64,000 bases of DNA from contig CALLMM010000010.1 in assembly GCA_938005745.1 (NCBI GenBank), forward strand, positions 124,001 through 188,000, given 5' to 3'. The position numbers and the translations under genes are program-made. The notes beneath the pieces are model-generated. The model had not been told where the DNA came from and made no database searches. It was given only the letters and a program-made list of their open reading frames with translations. Origin of the DNA: an uncultured Chthonomonadales bacterium. GTDB lineage: Bacteria; Armatimonadota; Chthonomonadetes; Chthonomonadales; CAJBBX01. Below are positions 34,371-43,790 of this stretch, in pieces (position 1 is the first letter of the stretch; each line of letters begins with the position of its first letter).

Positions 34371-35246
34371 GTGACCCGTCCCGCTTCCTCCGACGACCCG
34401 TTGCGTGAGGCTCCCCTCTTTCAGCAGACCACCCTCGGCGGATCGGTGCGCGTGAGCGGCGCGGGCATCCATACCGGCGCGCAGGCGCAGGTAACGATCC
34501 ACCCGGCTGATCCGCACACCGGTATCCTGTTTCATGCAGGCGGCGCCTCCTTTCCGGCAAGCGCCGCCTGCGTCGTCAGCGCGCGTCGCTGCACCTCGCT
34601 GGGAACCGACGGGGTGCGCGTGGACACGGTAGAGCATCTGCTGTCGGCGCTGCGAGGGCTGCGGGTGGACAACGCCCGGATCGAGGTCGAGGGACCGGAA
34701 CTGCCGATCCTGGACGGCAGCGCGCTGCCCTGGGTGGAGGCGATACAGTCGGTCGGGATCGCGCCGCAGCAGGCGCAGGGACGACCGCTGCACCTGACCC
34801 GGACGGTCGCGCTGCGCGAGGGCGACTCCTGGCTGGTGGCGACCCCCTCGGATCGCTTTACGCTGACCTGCGTCACTCATTTCGATCATCCGCTTCTGGG
34901 CACACAGGCAGACACGTTCGAGGACGATCCGGCGCACTACGCCGCCGGGATCGCCCCGGCGCGCACCTTCGGCTTCTTTGCCGAAGTGCAGGCGCTTCTC
35001 GAGGCGGGACTGGCGCGGGGAGGAACCCTCGAGAACGCGCTGATTATCTATGAGGATCGCTTCTCCCTGCCGCTGCGCGTTCCCGACGAGTGTCTGCGAC
35101 ACAAGGCGCTGGACCTCTGGGGAGACCTCTCTCTGGCGGGAAGCCGTCTGTGCGCCGCCGTCACCGCGATCCGCCCCGGTCACCGCGCCAATGTCGCCTT
35201 CGCGGCGCTGCTCTGCCGGGAGGCGCAGAGCGCGCACGAGGAGTGA
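34371..35246 (+). CDS. lpxC: UDP-3-O-acyl-N-acetylglucosamine deacetylase LpxC
   Basis: A 291-residue zinc deacetylase, the committed step of lipid A synthesis. The zinc ligands are His89 (VEHLLSAL), His244 and Asp248 (RHKALD); the general acid His271 is in RPGHRAN; the catalytic Glu is in the LGT/VEHLL region as usual. GTG 34371 starts one base after the lpxD stop, with GAGGAG inside the end of lpxD, so translation is coupled. In Proteobacteria lpxC is far from lpxD; the lpxD-lpxC-fabZ-lpxA order here resembles Cyanobacteria and related lineages. Confidence 0.95.
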   Translation: MTRPASSDDPLREAPLFQQTTLGGSVRVSGAGIHTGAQAQVTIHPADPHTGILFHAGGASFPASAACVVSARRCTSLGTDGVRVDTVEHLLSALRGLRVDNARIEVEGPELPILDGSALPWVEAIQSVGIAPQQAQGRPLHLTRTVALREGDSWLVATPSDRFTLTCVTHFDHPLLGTQADTFEDDPAHYAAGIAPARTFGFFAEVQALLEAGLARGGTLENALIIYEDRFSLPLRVPDECLRHKALDLWGDLSLAGSRLCAAVTAIRPGHRANVAFAALLCREAQSAHEE

Positions 35247-35363
35247 GCCTGCGACGGGGCACAGGCGCGAATAAGCCGCCTTTCGAACAGCCTCCCGACC
35301 GCGTCGAGCCGCTGCATCTGCATGACCGGGCTGCATCGGACTATGTCATAAAGGAGATACTTT

Positions 35364-35813
35364 ATGTTCGATATTGAACAGATACGCTCTTACTTGCCGC
35401 ATCGGTATCCCATGCTGTTGGTAGATCGTATTCTGGAGATCGAACCCGGTAAGCGGGCGGTCGGGTTGAAAAACGTCACCATCAATGAGGAGTTTTTCAA
35501 CGGGCACTTTCCCGGTCAGGCGATGATGCCGGGGGTGCTGATTCTAGAGGCGATGGCGCAGGTCGGCGGCGTGTTGATGCTGTCGCTGCCCTCCTACCAG
35601 ACGCGGGTTCCGGTAATCGGCGGCATCGAGAATGCGCGCTTTCGCAAGCCGGTGGTGCCGGGGGATACCCTGATCACCGAGGTCGAGGTGCTCTTCTTTC
35701 GACGCTCCTTCGGGAAGGTGAAGATGATAGGGCGGGTCAATGAAGAGATCGTTGCGACGTGTGAGATGACATTCGGACTGATTGAGCGAAACAGCTTCTC
35801 AAAGAAGGAGTAA
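35364..35813 (+). CDS. fabZ: 3-hydroxyacyl-ACP dehydratase FabZ
   Basis: A 149-residue hot-dog-fold enzyme that dehydrates 3-hydroxyacyl-ACP. LPHRYPMLLVDR near the start and GHFPGQAMMPGVLILEAMAQ carry the catalytic His48 and Glu62. AAGGAG precedes ATG 35364. It competes with LpxA/LpxD for 3-hydroxyacyl-ACP, which explains its place among lpx genes. Three bases separate it from lpxA. Confidence 0.96.
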   Translation: MFDIEQIRSYLPHRYPMLLVDRILEIEPGKRAVGLKNVTINEEFFNGHFPGQAMMPGVLILEAMAQVGGVLMLSLPSYQTRVPVIGGIENARFRKPVVPGDTLITEVEVLFFRRSFGKVKMIGRVNEEIVATCEMTFGLIERNSFSKKE

Positions 35814-35816
35814 CCG

Positions 35817-36617
35817 ATGTCGAGGAACATTCATCCCACCGCTATCATTCATCCCGACGCCTATCTTGCGGACAGCGTCTCGGTCGGTCCGTTCTGCCTG
35901 ATTGGAGAAGATGTGCACATCGGCGAAGGAACCCGGCTGGTCTCTCATGTCGTCATCGAGGCGGGCACGCGGATCGGCAAAAACTGCTCGATCTGGCCCG
36001 GAGCCGTGCTCGGCGGACCTCCGCAGGATCACAAGTACCGGGGCGAACGCAGCTATCTGACGGTGGGCGATAACAATATCATTCGCGAGTGCGTCACCCT
36101 GCACCGCGCCGTCGGCGAAGGCGCCTCCACCCGCATTGGCAGCGACAATATGTTCATGGCGTATGCCCATGTGGGACATAACTGCGAGGTGGGCAGCGGC
36201 AACACCATCTCCGGCTACGTCGGGCTGGCGGGGCACGTGACGCTGGAAGACCACGTGGTGCTGGGCGGCATGAGCGGCATCCATCAGTTCTGCCGGGTAG
36301 GGAAGCTGGCGATCGTCGGCGCATTGAGCAAGATCAATCAGGACATCCCGCCCTTCATGCTGGCGGACGGCATACCGGGGCGCGTGCTCGACCTGAATAA
36401 GATCGGCTTGCGCCGCTACGGGGTTCCGCCCAACATACGCGCCACCCTCCGCATGGCGTACAAGCTGCTGTATCGCTCCAACCTGAACTACTCTCAGGCG
36501 ATGGAGCGGATCGAAGAGGAGCTGGAGCCGAGCGAGGAGCTGGACTACCTGCTCAACTTTATCCGCGGCACGCAGGGCGGTTTCGGCGGGCGCGGCAACG
36601 ATCTGCCGCGCGGGTAG
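35817..36617 (+). CDS. lpxA: UDP-N-acetylglucosamine O-acyltransferase LpxA
   Basis: A 266-residue hexapeptide-repeat trimeric acyltransferase, the first enzyme of lipid A synthesis. Seen are the GGPPQDHKYRGE loop, the AYAHVGHNCEVG motif with catalytic His121, and the C-terminal helical part (LNKIGLRRYGVPPNIRATL). The length is normal (E. coli 262). It lies three bases after fabZ. The catalytic and acyl-pocket region is intact, so it should be functional; chain length cannot be read with confidence. Confidence 0.96.
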   Translation: MSRNIHPTAIIHPDAYLADSVSVGPFCLIGEDVHIGEGTRLVSHVVIEAGTRIGKNCSIWPGAVLGGPPQDHKYRGERSYLTVGDNNIIRECVTLHRAVGEGASTRIGSDNMFMAYAHVGHNCEVGSGNTISGYVGLAGHVTLEDHVVLGGMSGIHQFCRVGKLAIVGALSKINQDIPPFMLADGIPGRVLDLNKIGLRRYGVPPNIRATLRMAYKLLYRSNLNYSQAMERIEEELEPSEELDYLLNFIRGTQGGFGGRGNDLPRG

Positions 36618-36698
36618 CCAACTACACGGCTGGTCTGTGCGCCGCCCGTCGCGCCTCGCCGCGATGCGTCGGAGCCGGACCAGCGCCCGGAGACGAAA

Positions 36699-38027
36699 GT
36701 GCATTCGAATATTGCCATACTCTCCGGTGAGATGTCGGGCGATCTGGTCGGCGGCGCGCTGGCAGGCGCGCTGCGACAACTGCGACCGGATATCAGGCTC
36801 TGGGGCATCGGCAGCCGCCATATGCAGAGGGCGGGCGTCGAGCTGCTCTACGACAGCGCGCAGTGGAGCGCTATCGGCGTCGTAGAGGCGCTGAAGGTCT
36901 ATCCGGAGCTGCGCTTCCGCGTCTATCCGCGCCTGCTGAAGCAGATCGAAGAGCGCAAGCCGAAAGCCGTTGTGCTGATAGACTTCGGCGCGTTCAATGT
37001 CAAGGTGGCGCGCTGGTGCAGGGCGCGGGGCGTTCCGACGCTCTACTACTTCCCTCCTGGCTCGTGGCGCAGGACCGGCAGGGTTCCGGAGGAGCTGGCA
37101 CGGATCACGGATCGGATCGCCACGCCGTTCCCCTGGTCGGCGGAGCGGCTGAAACAGGTCGGGGCGAATGTCGAGTTTGTCGGACATCCCCTGCTGGAGA
37201 TCGTCCGTCCGACCCTGACCCGCGAACAGTTTGCCGCCCGTTTCGGAATGGAAGCCGGTCAACCGATGGTGGGGCTGCTGCCGGGCAGCCGCCGCTTCGA
37301 GGTAACGTATAACTTTCCGGCGATGCTGGGCGCGGCGCGTCTGCTCTGCGGGCGCCTGCCGGGCGTTCAGTTTGTGGTCGGGCTGGCATCCCCGACCGCG
37401 CGGCAGATTGTCGAGGATCAGCTCCGGCAGATGCAGGATCAAGCGCAGCGGGCGCACAGATCCGCCGTCCGAGAATCCGCGCTGCGCGAACAGGCGAAGG
37501 ATCGAGAGAAAGCCGCCAGTCGGGCGGAGCCGCTGCTAGTGACGCCGGAGGGGGTAATGCTGCCGGCGGATGCCTGCAAAGTGTGGCGCGAATCGCTGCC
37601 GCAGCGCGCCGAACCCTTCGCACTGCCCCCGATCGTGCTGGCGGAGGGGATGACCTACGAGGTGATGGCGCATTCGGATGCGCTGATGGTCTGCTCCGGC
37701 ACGGCGACGCTGGAGGCGGCGATTCTGGGCACGCCGATGGTGATCCTCTATCGCGGCTCGCGCCTGATGGAGATGGAGGCGAAGCTGCGCCGGGTGCGCC
37801 CGGAGCATATCGGGATGCCCAACATCATCGCCGGCGAGCGGATTGTGCCGGAGTTTATTCAGCACGACGCCCATCCGGAGGCGCTGGCGCAGCGCACGTT
37901 GACCTTTCTGACCGATATGGAGGCGCGTGCCCGCGTCCGCAGGTCGCTGGAGAGGGTTCGCGAGACGCTGGGCGCGCCCGGCGCGTCCCGGCGCGTCGCC
38001 GAGATGCTCTGCGAGATGATACGATAG
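36699..38027 (+). CDS. lpxB: Lipid-A-disaccharide synthase LpxB with an insertion
   Basis: A 442-residue GT19 enzyme that joins lipid X to UDP-diacylglucosamine. The N-terminal ILSGEMSGDLVGGAL and the C-terminal ALMVCSGTATLEAAILGTPMV are typical, as is VGLLPGSRRFEV. Between about residues 245 and 305 there is a charged insert (EDQLRQMQDQAQRAHRSAV onward) that explains the extra 60 residues over the common 380. GTG 36699 has GGAG at 36689-36692. No lpxI or lpxH is found beside it, though lpxI often lies between lpxA and lpxB. Confidence 0.92.
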   Translation: MHSNIAILSGEMSGDLVGGALAGALRQLRPDIRLWGIGSRHMQRAGVELLYDSAQWSAIGVVEALKVYPELRFRVYPRLLKQIEERKPKAVVLIDFGAFNVKVARWCRARGVPTLYYFPPGSWRRTGRVPEELARITDRIATPFPWSAERLKQVGANVEFVGHPLLEIVRPTLTREQFAARFGMEAGQPMVGLLPGSRRFEVTYNFPAMLGAARLLCGRLPGVQFVVGLASPTARQIVEDQLRQMQDQAQRAHRSAVRESALREQAKDREKAASRAEPLLVTPEGVMLPADACKVWRESLPQRAEPFALPPIVLAEGMTYEVMAHSDALMVCSGTATLEAAILGTPMVILYRGSRLMEMEAKLRRVRPEHIGMPNIIAGERIVPEFIQHDAHPEALAQRTLTFLTDMEARARVRRSLERVRETLGAPGASRRVAEMLCEMIR

Positions 38028-38044
38028 ACAGGACCTGCCAAAAG

Positions 38045-39850
38045 ATGAGCCAATCGCCGGATAGAACGACACGCGAACAGGAGATGCAGACCCAGCGGCG
38101 TCTGCTTGCCTACCTGCGCCCGCACCGTATGACCATAGTGGCGGGGCTGCTGTGCGCCGCCGCCGTCAGCGGGATCACCACCCTGCTGACCTGGGCGGTG
38201 AAGCTGACCATCAATGCGATGGAGCGGGGAGAGGTCGGGCGCCTGAACTTTATCTGCATGGTGGTGGTGGTCGTCTTTGTCGTCAAGGGGCTGGTTACCT
38301 ACGGGCAGGCGTACTTCCTGTCGCTGGTGGCGCAGCGGATCACCACGCGCCTGCGCGATGACATCTTCGCCCATCTGCACACCCTCTCGCTCTCCTTCTT
38401 CAACCGCCGGCGGACCGGCGCGATCATGTCCACCCTGACCAACGACGTCCCGGTGATTCAGAACGCCACGATGACCATCCGGGATGTGGTCTCCGCGCCC
38501 CTGACGATCATCGCCAGCTTCTCGCTGCTCTTCTATATCAGCTGGCGGCTGACGCTGGCGGCGATCATCTGCGTGCCGCTGATGGGACTGGTCATCTCCA
38601 AGATCGGCAAGCGGATCCGGCGCATCTCCGATCTGGTACAGGTAAAGCTCGCCGACATCACCACCATCATCGAGGAGACGGTGGCGGGCGTGCGGATCAT
38701 CAAGTCGTTCGCGACCGAGACGCACGAGATCCGCCGCTTCAGTGAGGAGAATGAGCGTACCTTTCTGACGGTCATCAAGGGGGTGAAGAAGAGCGCGCAG
38801 CTTCGCCCGATCATCGAGTTCATCGGCGCGTTCGGGATCGCGCTGGTTCTGTTTCTGGGGGGCAACGAGGTGGCGTATAACGCCAAGCTGATCAGCAAGG
38901 GGCTGCCCCCGATCAGCAACATGACCTCCACCGGCGCGCTGGCGATGTTCGTGCTGCTGCTGCAGCAGGTGGCGCGCGCCGTCAGCGATATTGGCGGCAT
39001 CAACAATACCCGCCAGCAGGCGCTCGCCGCCGCCAGCCGCATCTTCTCCGAGGTGCTGGATCAGAAGAGCGACGTACAGGAGAAGCCGGACGCCCGCCCG
39101 ATGCCGCCAATCGAGGGACGCATCGTCTTCGAAAACGTCTCCTTTGCCTACAATGAGGGCGAGGATGTGCTTCACGAGATCAGTTTCGAGGCGAAACCGG
39201 GCGAGGTGATCGCGCTGGTCGGGCTGAGCGGCGCGGGGAAGAGCACGCTGGTAGACCTGATCCCGCGCTTCTACGATGTGAAGTCGGGACGGATACTGAT
39301 TGATGACATAGATATTCGCGATGTAACGCTGCACTCGCTGCGCCGGCAGATCGGCATCGTGCCGCAGGAGACCTGGCTCTTTGCCGGAACCCTGCGCGAC
39401 AACATCGCCTACGGCAACCGCGAGGCGACCGACGAGCAGATCAGAAACGCCGCCTACGCCGCCAACGCCTACTTTATTGACGGGATGCCCGATAAGTTTG
39501 ATACGCTGGTAGGCGAGCGGGGCGTCCGGCTCTCCGGCGGCGAGCGTCAGCGGATCTCCATCGCGCGCGCCATCCTGATGAACCCGCGCATCCTGATCCT
39601 GGACGAGGCGACCTCCTCGCTGGACGCCTCTTCGGAGGCGCTGGTGCAGGAGGCGCTCGATCAGCTGATGAAGGGGCGCACAACGCTGGTGATCGCGCAC
39701 CGCCTCTCCACCATTCTCGGCGCCGATCGGATCCTGGTGATGGATAAGGGGCGCATCGTCGAGTCGGGCACACATGCCCAGCTGCTTGGCGCGGGCGGTC
39801 TCTACTCGCAGCTCTATGAGCGGCAGTTTCGCGCAGAGCTTCAGGAGTAG
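38045..39850 (+). CDS. msbA: MsbA-like ABC exporter (lipid A flippase candidate)
   Basis: A 601-residue half-transporter: six membrane helices (about 30-330) with the coupling sequence FFNRRRTGAIMSTLTNDV, then a nucleotide-binding domain with Walker A GLSGAGKST (near 395), signature LSGGERQR (near 497), Walker B ILILDEATSSLD and the H-loop VIAHRLST. Homodimeric exporters of this type flip lipid A-core across the inner membrane. The assignment rests on the domain layout and on its place between lpxB and waaA/lpxK. The start MSQSPDRTT at 38045 is chosen because the upstream part of the frame lies within lpxB. Confidence 0.9.
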   Translation: MSQSPDRTTREQEMQTQRRLLAYLRPHRMTIVAGLLCAAAVSGITTLLTWAVKLTINAMERGEVGRLNFICMVVVVVFVVKGLVTYGQAYFLSLVAQRITTRLRDDIFAHLHTLSLSFFNRRRTGAIMSTLTNDVPVIQNATMTIRDVVSAPLTIIASFSLLFYISWRLTLAAIICVPLMGLVISKIGKRIRRISDLVQVKLADITTIIEETVAGVRIIKSFATETHEIRRFSEENERTFLTVIKGVKKSAQLRPIIEFIGAFGIALVLFLGGNEVAYNAKLISKGLPPISNMTSTGALAMFVLLLQQVARAVSDIGGINNTRQQALAAASRIFSEVLDQKSDVQEKPDARPMPPIEGRIVFENVSFAYNEGEDVLHEISFEAKPGEVIALVGLSGAGKSTLVDLIPRFYDVKSGRILIDDIDIRDVTLHSLRRQIGIVPQETWLFAGTLRDNIAYGNREATDEQIRNAAYAANAYFIDGMPDKFDTLVGERGVRLSGGERQRISIARAILMNPRILILDEATSSLDASSEALVQEALDQLMKGRTTLVIAHRLSTILGADRILVMDKGRIVESGTHAQLLGAGGLYSQLYERQFRAELQE

Positions 39851-39880
39851 CGATTGACTGCCCCGGTCGGTCTGTGAGAG

Positions 39881-40576
39881 ATGGAACAGGAGCGGGAGCG
39901 GAATTCGGATCGCCGCGCGAAGGTCCTGGGATGGATCTTCTGGGCGGCGGCGCGTCTGATCGGGATGACGCTGCGGCTGCGGAGCGAGAACCGGGAGACG
40001 CTGGAGAGACATCTGCGGTCGGGCGAAGGGGTGATCATCGTCCTGTGGCACGGTCGCTCGCTGGTTCCGGTCAACGTCTTTCGCCATCGGGGCATCTGGG
40101 CGTTGATCTCCCTGTCGCGGGACGGCGAGGTGCAGAACGCCGTCTTTCGCCGTTTTGGCTTCAACACGATTCGCGGCTCAACGGGACGGGGAGGCGTGCG
40201 CGCCGCGCTGCAGCTGGCGCGGATCATCCGGGAGGGCGCGTCGCTGGCGTTTACGCCGGACGGACCGCGCGGACCGACCCATCGGGTGCAGCCGGGAACC
40301 ATCTTTCTGGCGCAGCGATCTGGCTGTCCAATCCTGCCGCTGGGGATCAGCGCGCGTCCCCGCAGGCTGCTTCGAAGCTGGGACTCCTACATGATCCCTC
40401 TCCCCTTTGCGCGCGCCGCGCTGGTGGTCGGCGAGCCGTTCTATGTGCCCGCCGATCTGGACGAGGCGGAGAGGGAGCAGGCCGCCGCGCAGCTTGAGCG
40501 ACGCCTGAACGCGGCGGAGAAGCGCGCGGAGGAGATGCTCGGCTTCGCCTATCCGACCGAATACCCCACGGAGTAA
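39881..40576 (+). CDS. DUF374 lysophospholipid acyltransferase-like protein
   Basis: A 231-residue protein of the DUF374 branch of glycerolipid/lysophospholipid acyltransferases. Motifs are VIIVLWHGRSLVPVN (variant HX4D-like box), ISLSRDGEV, IRGSTGRGGVRAALQL and FTPDGPRGPTHRVQPGTIFLAQ. Such genes commonly sit beside waaA/lpxK in non-proteobacterial diderms and may be the late acyltransferase in place of LpxL; this is inferred from context. One N-terminal hydrophobic helix is seen. It lies 30 bases after msbA. Confidence 0.85.
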   Translation: MEQERERNSDRRAKVLGWIFWAAARLIGMTLRLRSENRETLERHLRSGEGVIIVLWHGRSLVPVNVFRHRGIWALISLSRDGEVQNAVFRRFGFNTIRGSTGRGGVRAALQLARIIREGASLAFTPDGPRGPTHRVQPGTIFLAQRSGCPILPLGISARPRRLLRSWDSYMIPLPFARAALVVGEPFYVPADLDEAEREQAAAQLERRLNAAEKRAEEMLGFAYPTEYPTE

Positions 40577-40604
40577 CCCGCTTGCCCATCTCCGAGAGAC
40601 CTCC

Positions 40605-42452
40605 ATGGCTCCGCTGGCTCTGGGGACGGCGCTGCTCTCCGCGCTTCTGCTGCTCTCTCTGGCGCTGGGGCGCAGACTGCTTCGCTGGCTTCGCGTCGAG
40701 ACTCCGGACAGATGGGAGCGGGGGCTGTTTGCCTGCGGGCTGGGAATGGGAGCGTTATCGTTCCTCCCGTTTCTCCTCTTTCTGTCGGGGATCGGCAAGC
40801 CGCCGGTGATACGGGGAGCCGTTGCGATCCTCGCGGTCGCGCTTATGCCGGACATCTGCGCCGTTTTGCGGGGCGTTCAGAGCGCATGGAAGACTCGCCG
40901 CCGGCTCGCCGGCTGGGAGCGGTGGGTCTTCGGCGTGTTCGGGATACTGGTTCTGCTGGTCTTCTTTCGCGCCCTCTGCCCGGTTACCGATGACGACGGT
41001 CTCTCCTATCATCTGTCGGCGTCCGTGCGGTTTCTGGATGCCGGACGCTTCCACTACCTGCCCACACTGACCTATACCAACTGGACCCTGGGGATCGAGT
41101 CGCTGTTTGCGCTGCTGCTGGCGATGCATCCGGAGGCTCCGGCGGGGCTGGTTCAGTTTACATTCGGGCTGATCCTCTGCGCCGGCGCGTTTCTGCTGGC
41201 GCGCCGGCTGTACGGCAGGACGGTTGCAGGGGCGACGCTGGCGCTGCTGCCGCTCTACACCGAGTTGTTCGACCAGATGTCGCAGGCGCATGTGGATGTC
41301 GGGCTAGCCGCTTTTGCGCTGCTGGCGGTCTTTGCGCTCCTGCAGAGCCGTTCCCTGCCGGAGGGAGCTGTGCTGAGCCGCCGGTGGTTCGTGGTGTCCG
41401 CGCTCTTTGCGGGGCTGGCTGCCTGCGCCAAGCTGACCGGCGTGATGGTCATTCTCGCGCTGGCGACGGCGCTGCTGCTGACCCCGTCCGAAGGGGAGAA
41501 GGGCCTGATCCGGCATCGTGCCCGCAGCGCGCTGCTGTTTGCACTGACAGCCGGATGCGTGGCTGCCCCCTGGTCTGTTCGCGCCGCGCTGGTAACCGGC
41601 AATCCCTTCTACCCAATGTTCTTTGACCTGTTCGGCGGGCGCGAATGGACGGCGCAGGGGTGGTCTCGCATTCAACACTACTTTCTGCTGCTCAGCACCC
41701 TTCCCGGTCTTCCCCCGACCCGTTCGAATCTTTTGCTGGCGCGCGGGCTGATGCTCTTCTTCGGGCTGATCCTCTGTCTGGCGGCGTTTCGGGCGACGCG
41801 CCGCTCCTCCTTCGCGATCCCAGCGCGCTATGCGTCGGTATTCATCACGCTGGTGCTGACCGGCAGCGGTTATAATCTGCGCTTTCTGATGGCAGCCTAT
41901 CCGGTGGCGGCGATCGCGCTTGCCCGCGCCCTTTTTCAGCGCAGGGAGCGCGCCGGAATCTCTGTGATGTGCGCGCTGTCGCTGCTGCTGGCGGTGCGGG
42001 CGGAGCGTCGCTGCGAGCCGCCTTTGCGCACCGCGTTTTCGGTGGCGGTCGGGCGAACCTCGCGGGAGGCGTATCTCCGGGAGGCTCTGTCGGACTACCC
42101 GGTGGTTCAGTTTGTCAATCGGAATCTGCCGCGCGACGCCCGGATCCTGGTCGGGACGTGGGAGGAGAGCAACGCCTACTACCGCCCGATGGCGATGCGT
42201 GCCAACTACTGGCTGCAGGACTCCATTCACTACGATACGCCGGAGCGATTGACGCAGGACCTGCGGCGTCTGGGCGTAACGCATCTGGTGCTTCGCCCGA
42301 TGGAGGCGTGGTGCGCGAAGAGCTACGTCTGCTCCGGCAGAGAGGCACATGAGACGCGCGCGCTGACCGCGCTGGCGGCGCGCTCCGGTCAGAGGCTTTA
42401 TGAGGCAAACGGGGTATCATTATACCGGTTGACCCTGCCGACCGATCCCTGA
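40605..42452 (+). CDS. GT-C family membrane glycosyltransferase-like protein
   Basis: A 615-residue protein with about 11-13 membrane helices, and DDDGLSYHLSASVRF after the second group of helices: an acidic first-loop motif as in GT-C enzymes that use polyprenyl-phosphate sugars (PMT/ArnT-like). The last 100 residues are soluble (RNLPRDARILVGTWEE). It could add a sugar to lipid A, core or a glycoprotein on the periplasmic side. Neither donor nor acceptor is known. ATG 40605 has only a weak ribosome site. The waaA frame opens 19 bases downstream. Confidence 0.78.
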   Translation: MAPLALGTALLSALLLLSLALGRRLLRWLRVETPDRWERGLFACGLGMGALSFLPFLLFLSGIGKPPVIRGAVAILAVALMPDICAVLRGVQSAWKTRRRLAGWERWVFGVFGILVLLVFFRALCPVTDDDGLSYHLSASVRFLDAGRFHYLPTLTYTNWTLGIESLFALLLAMHPEAPAGLVQFTFGLILCAGAFLLARRLYGRTVAGATLALLPLYTELFDQMSQAHVDVGLAAFALLAVFALLQSRSLPEGAVLSRRWFVVSALFAGLAACAKLTGVMVILALATALLLTPSEGEKGLIRHRARSALLFALTAGCVAAPWSVRAALVTGNPFYPMFFDLFGGREWTAQGWSRIQHYFLLLSTLPGLPPTRSNLLLARGLMLFFGLILCLAAFRATRRSSFAIPARYASVFITLVLTGSGYNLRFLMAAYPVAAIALARALFQRRERAGISVMCALSLLLAVRAERRCEPPLRTAFSVAVGRTSREAYLREALSDYPVVQFVNRNLPRDARILVGTWEESNAYYRPMAMRANYWLQDSIHYDTPERLTQDLRRLGVTHLVLRPMEAWCAKSYVCSGREAHETRALTALAARSGQRLYEANGVSLYRLTLPTDP

Positions 42453-42470
42453 CGCGCTGAGTTTACCGCA

Positions 42471-43781
42471 CTGGCAATCTACTATCTCTACAACCTGCTG
42501 CTGATACTCTGCTCGCCTGTTCTGCTCGTTGTGCTGTGTGTCCGCCTGCTGCGGGGCAAGTCGCGGGCGGGGTGGGGCGAGCGGTGGGGGAGGCTCCCGG
42601 AGACGCTGGCGCGCCGCTCCGCGCCCCGTCTGTGGGTGCATGCCGCCTCCGTCGGGGAGGTGATGGCGGCGACCCCCGTCATCCGCGCCTACCATACGCT
42701 GCATCCCGATCATGAGATCGTCGTCAGCGTCATCACGCCCGGCGGGCATGAGATCGCCTCAAAGATGATCGGCGACCCGCTCACCGCCGTCTTCTATGCG
42801 CCGTTCGATCTTCCTCCGGTGGTGCGCCGCGTCCTGCATCTGGTGAAGCCCGACGTTCTGGCGGTGATGGAGACGGAGCTGTGGCCCAACCTGCTCTTCC
42901 ATGCGCGCCGTTCCGGCGCGAAGCTGCTGCTGATCAACGGGCGGATCTCGGATCGCAGTTTCGGCAGATACCGGCGGTTTCGCGCGATTTTCGGCTGGAC
43001 GCTCAGCCTGTTTGACCGCCTGCTGGCGCAGACCCCGCTGGATGCGCAGCGTCTGCGGGAGATCGGGGCGGATCCGTCGCGGGTGGAGGTCTTCGGCAAC
43101 ACGAAGTTCGATCAGGCGACGGATCGGCTGAGCGAGGCGCAGATCGCCGGGCTCCGAAAAGACCTGAAACTGCCTCCGAAGGCGCCGGTCTGGGTGATCG
43201 GCAGCACGCGAATTGCGCTGGAGGAGGCGTTTCTGATCACGGTCTATCTGAAGCTGCGCGAGACTCTCCCCGATCTGGCGCTGATCCACGCGCCGCGCCA
43301 TGTCGAACGCGCCGAAGAGGTTGTGCAGATGATGCGCAATGCCGGTCTGAATCCGGTGCGCCGCACGGAGATGGCGAATGTCTCCGGGAAGGTCTCGCAG
43401 ATCGTTCTGGACACCTTCGGGGAGCTGGGAAACATCTATGCGGTGGCAGATGTCGCCTATCTGGGTAACAGCCTGATCCCGCCCGGCGGCGGTCAGAACC
43501 CGCTGCAGGCGTTCGCGCAGGGCAAGCCGGCGTTCTACGGGCGATATATGACCAACTTCCGGGATATTGCGGCGCAGGCGGAGAGCGCGGGGGTCGGCTT
43601 CCCGGTCGCCGATGCCGATGAACTGGCGGTGCGTATGCAGGCGCTGCTGCAGGATCGGGGGGGGCTGGCGGAGATCGCAGAGCGCGCGGTGGAACTGGTG
43701 CGGCGCAATCGCGGGGCTTCGGCGCGGTATGCGGAGGCAATCTCCGAACAGATGAGAGACGCCGCACGGTTGAACAGATAG
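42471..43781 (+). CDS. waaA: 3-deoxy-D-manno-octulosonic acid transferase WaaA (KdtA)
   Basis: About 436 residues, GT30. It moves Kdo from CMP-Kdo to lipid IVA. Typical blocks are LWVHAASVGEVMAATPVI, VMETELWPNLLF, INGRISDRSFGRY, FGNTKFDQ and YLGNSLIPPGGGQNPLQAFAQGKP. The membrane anchor that begins all WaaA proteins is encoded here too (AIYYLYNLLLILCSPVLLVVL), but it lies upstream of the first ATG/GTG/TTG in frame (GTG 42531). The frame is open only from 42453, so translation probably starts at the CTG at 42471, or another non-standard codon. With GTG 42531 the anchor would be lost. Confidence 0.92.
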   Translation: MAIYYLYNLLLILCSPVLLVVLCVRLLRGKSRAGWGERWGRLPETLARRSAPRLWVHAASVGEVMAATPVIRAYHTLHPDHEIVVSVITPGGHEIASKMIGDPLTAVFYAPFDLPPVVRRVLHLVKPDVLAVMETELWPNLLFHARRSGAKLLLINGRISDRSFGRYRRFRAIFGWTLSLFDRLLAQTPLDAQRLREIGADPSRVEVFGNTKFDQATDRLSEAQIAGLRKDLKLPPKAPVWVIGSTRIALEEAFLITVYLKLRETLPDLALIHAPRHVERAEEVVQMMRNAGLNPVRRTEMANVSGKVSQIVLDTFGELGNIYAVADVAYLGNSLIPPGGGQNPLQAFAQGKPAFYGRYMTNFRDIAAQAESAGVGFPVADADELAVRMQALLQDRGGLAEIAERAVELVRRNRGASARYAEAISEQMRDAARLNR

Positions 43782-43790
43782 GCAAAGAGA

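Noticed and set aside
37859-40087. 742-codon minus-strand frame opposite lpxB-msbA
   Set aside because: His/Asp/Arg-rich shadow; the plus strand has clear ABC transporter motifs.
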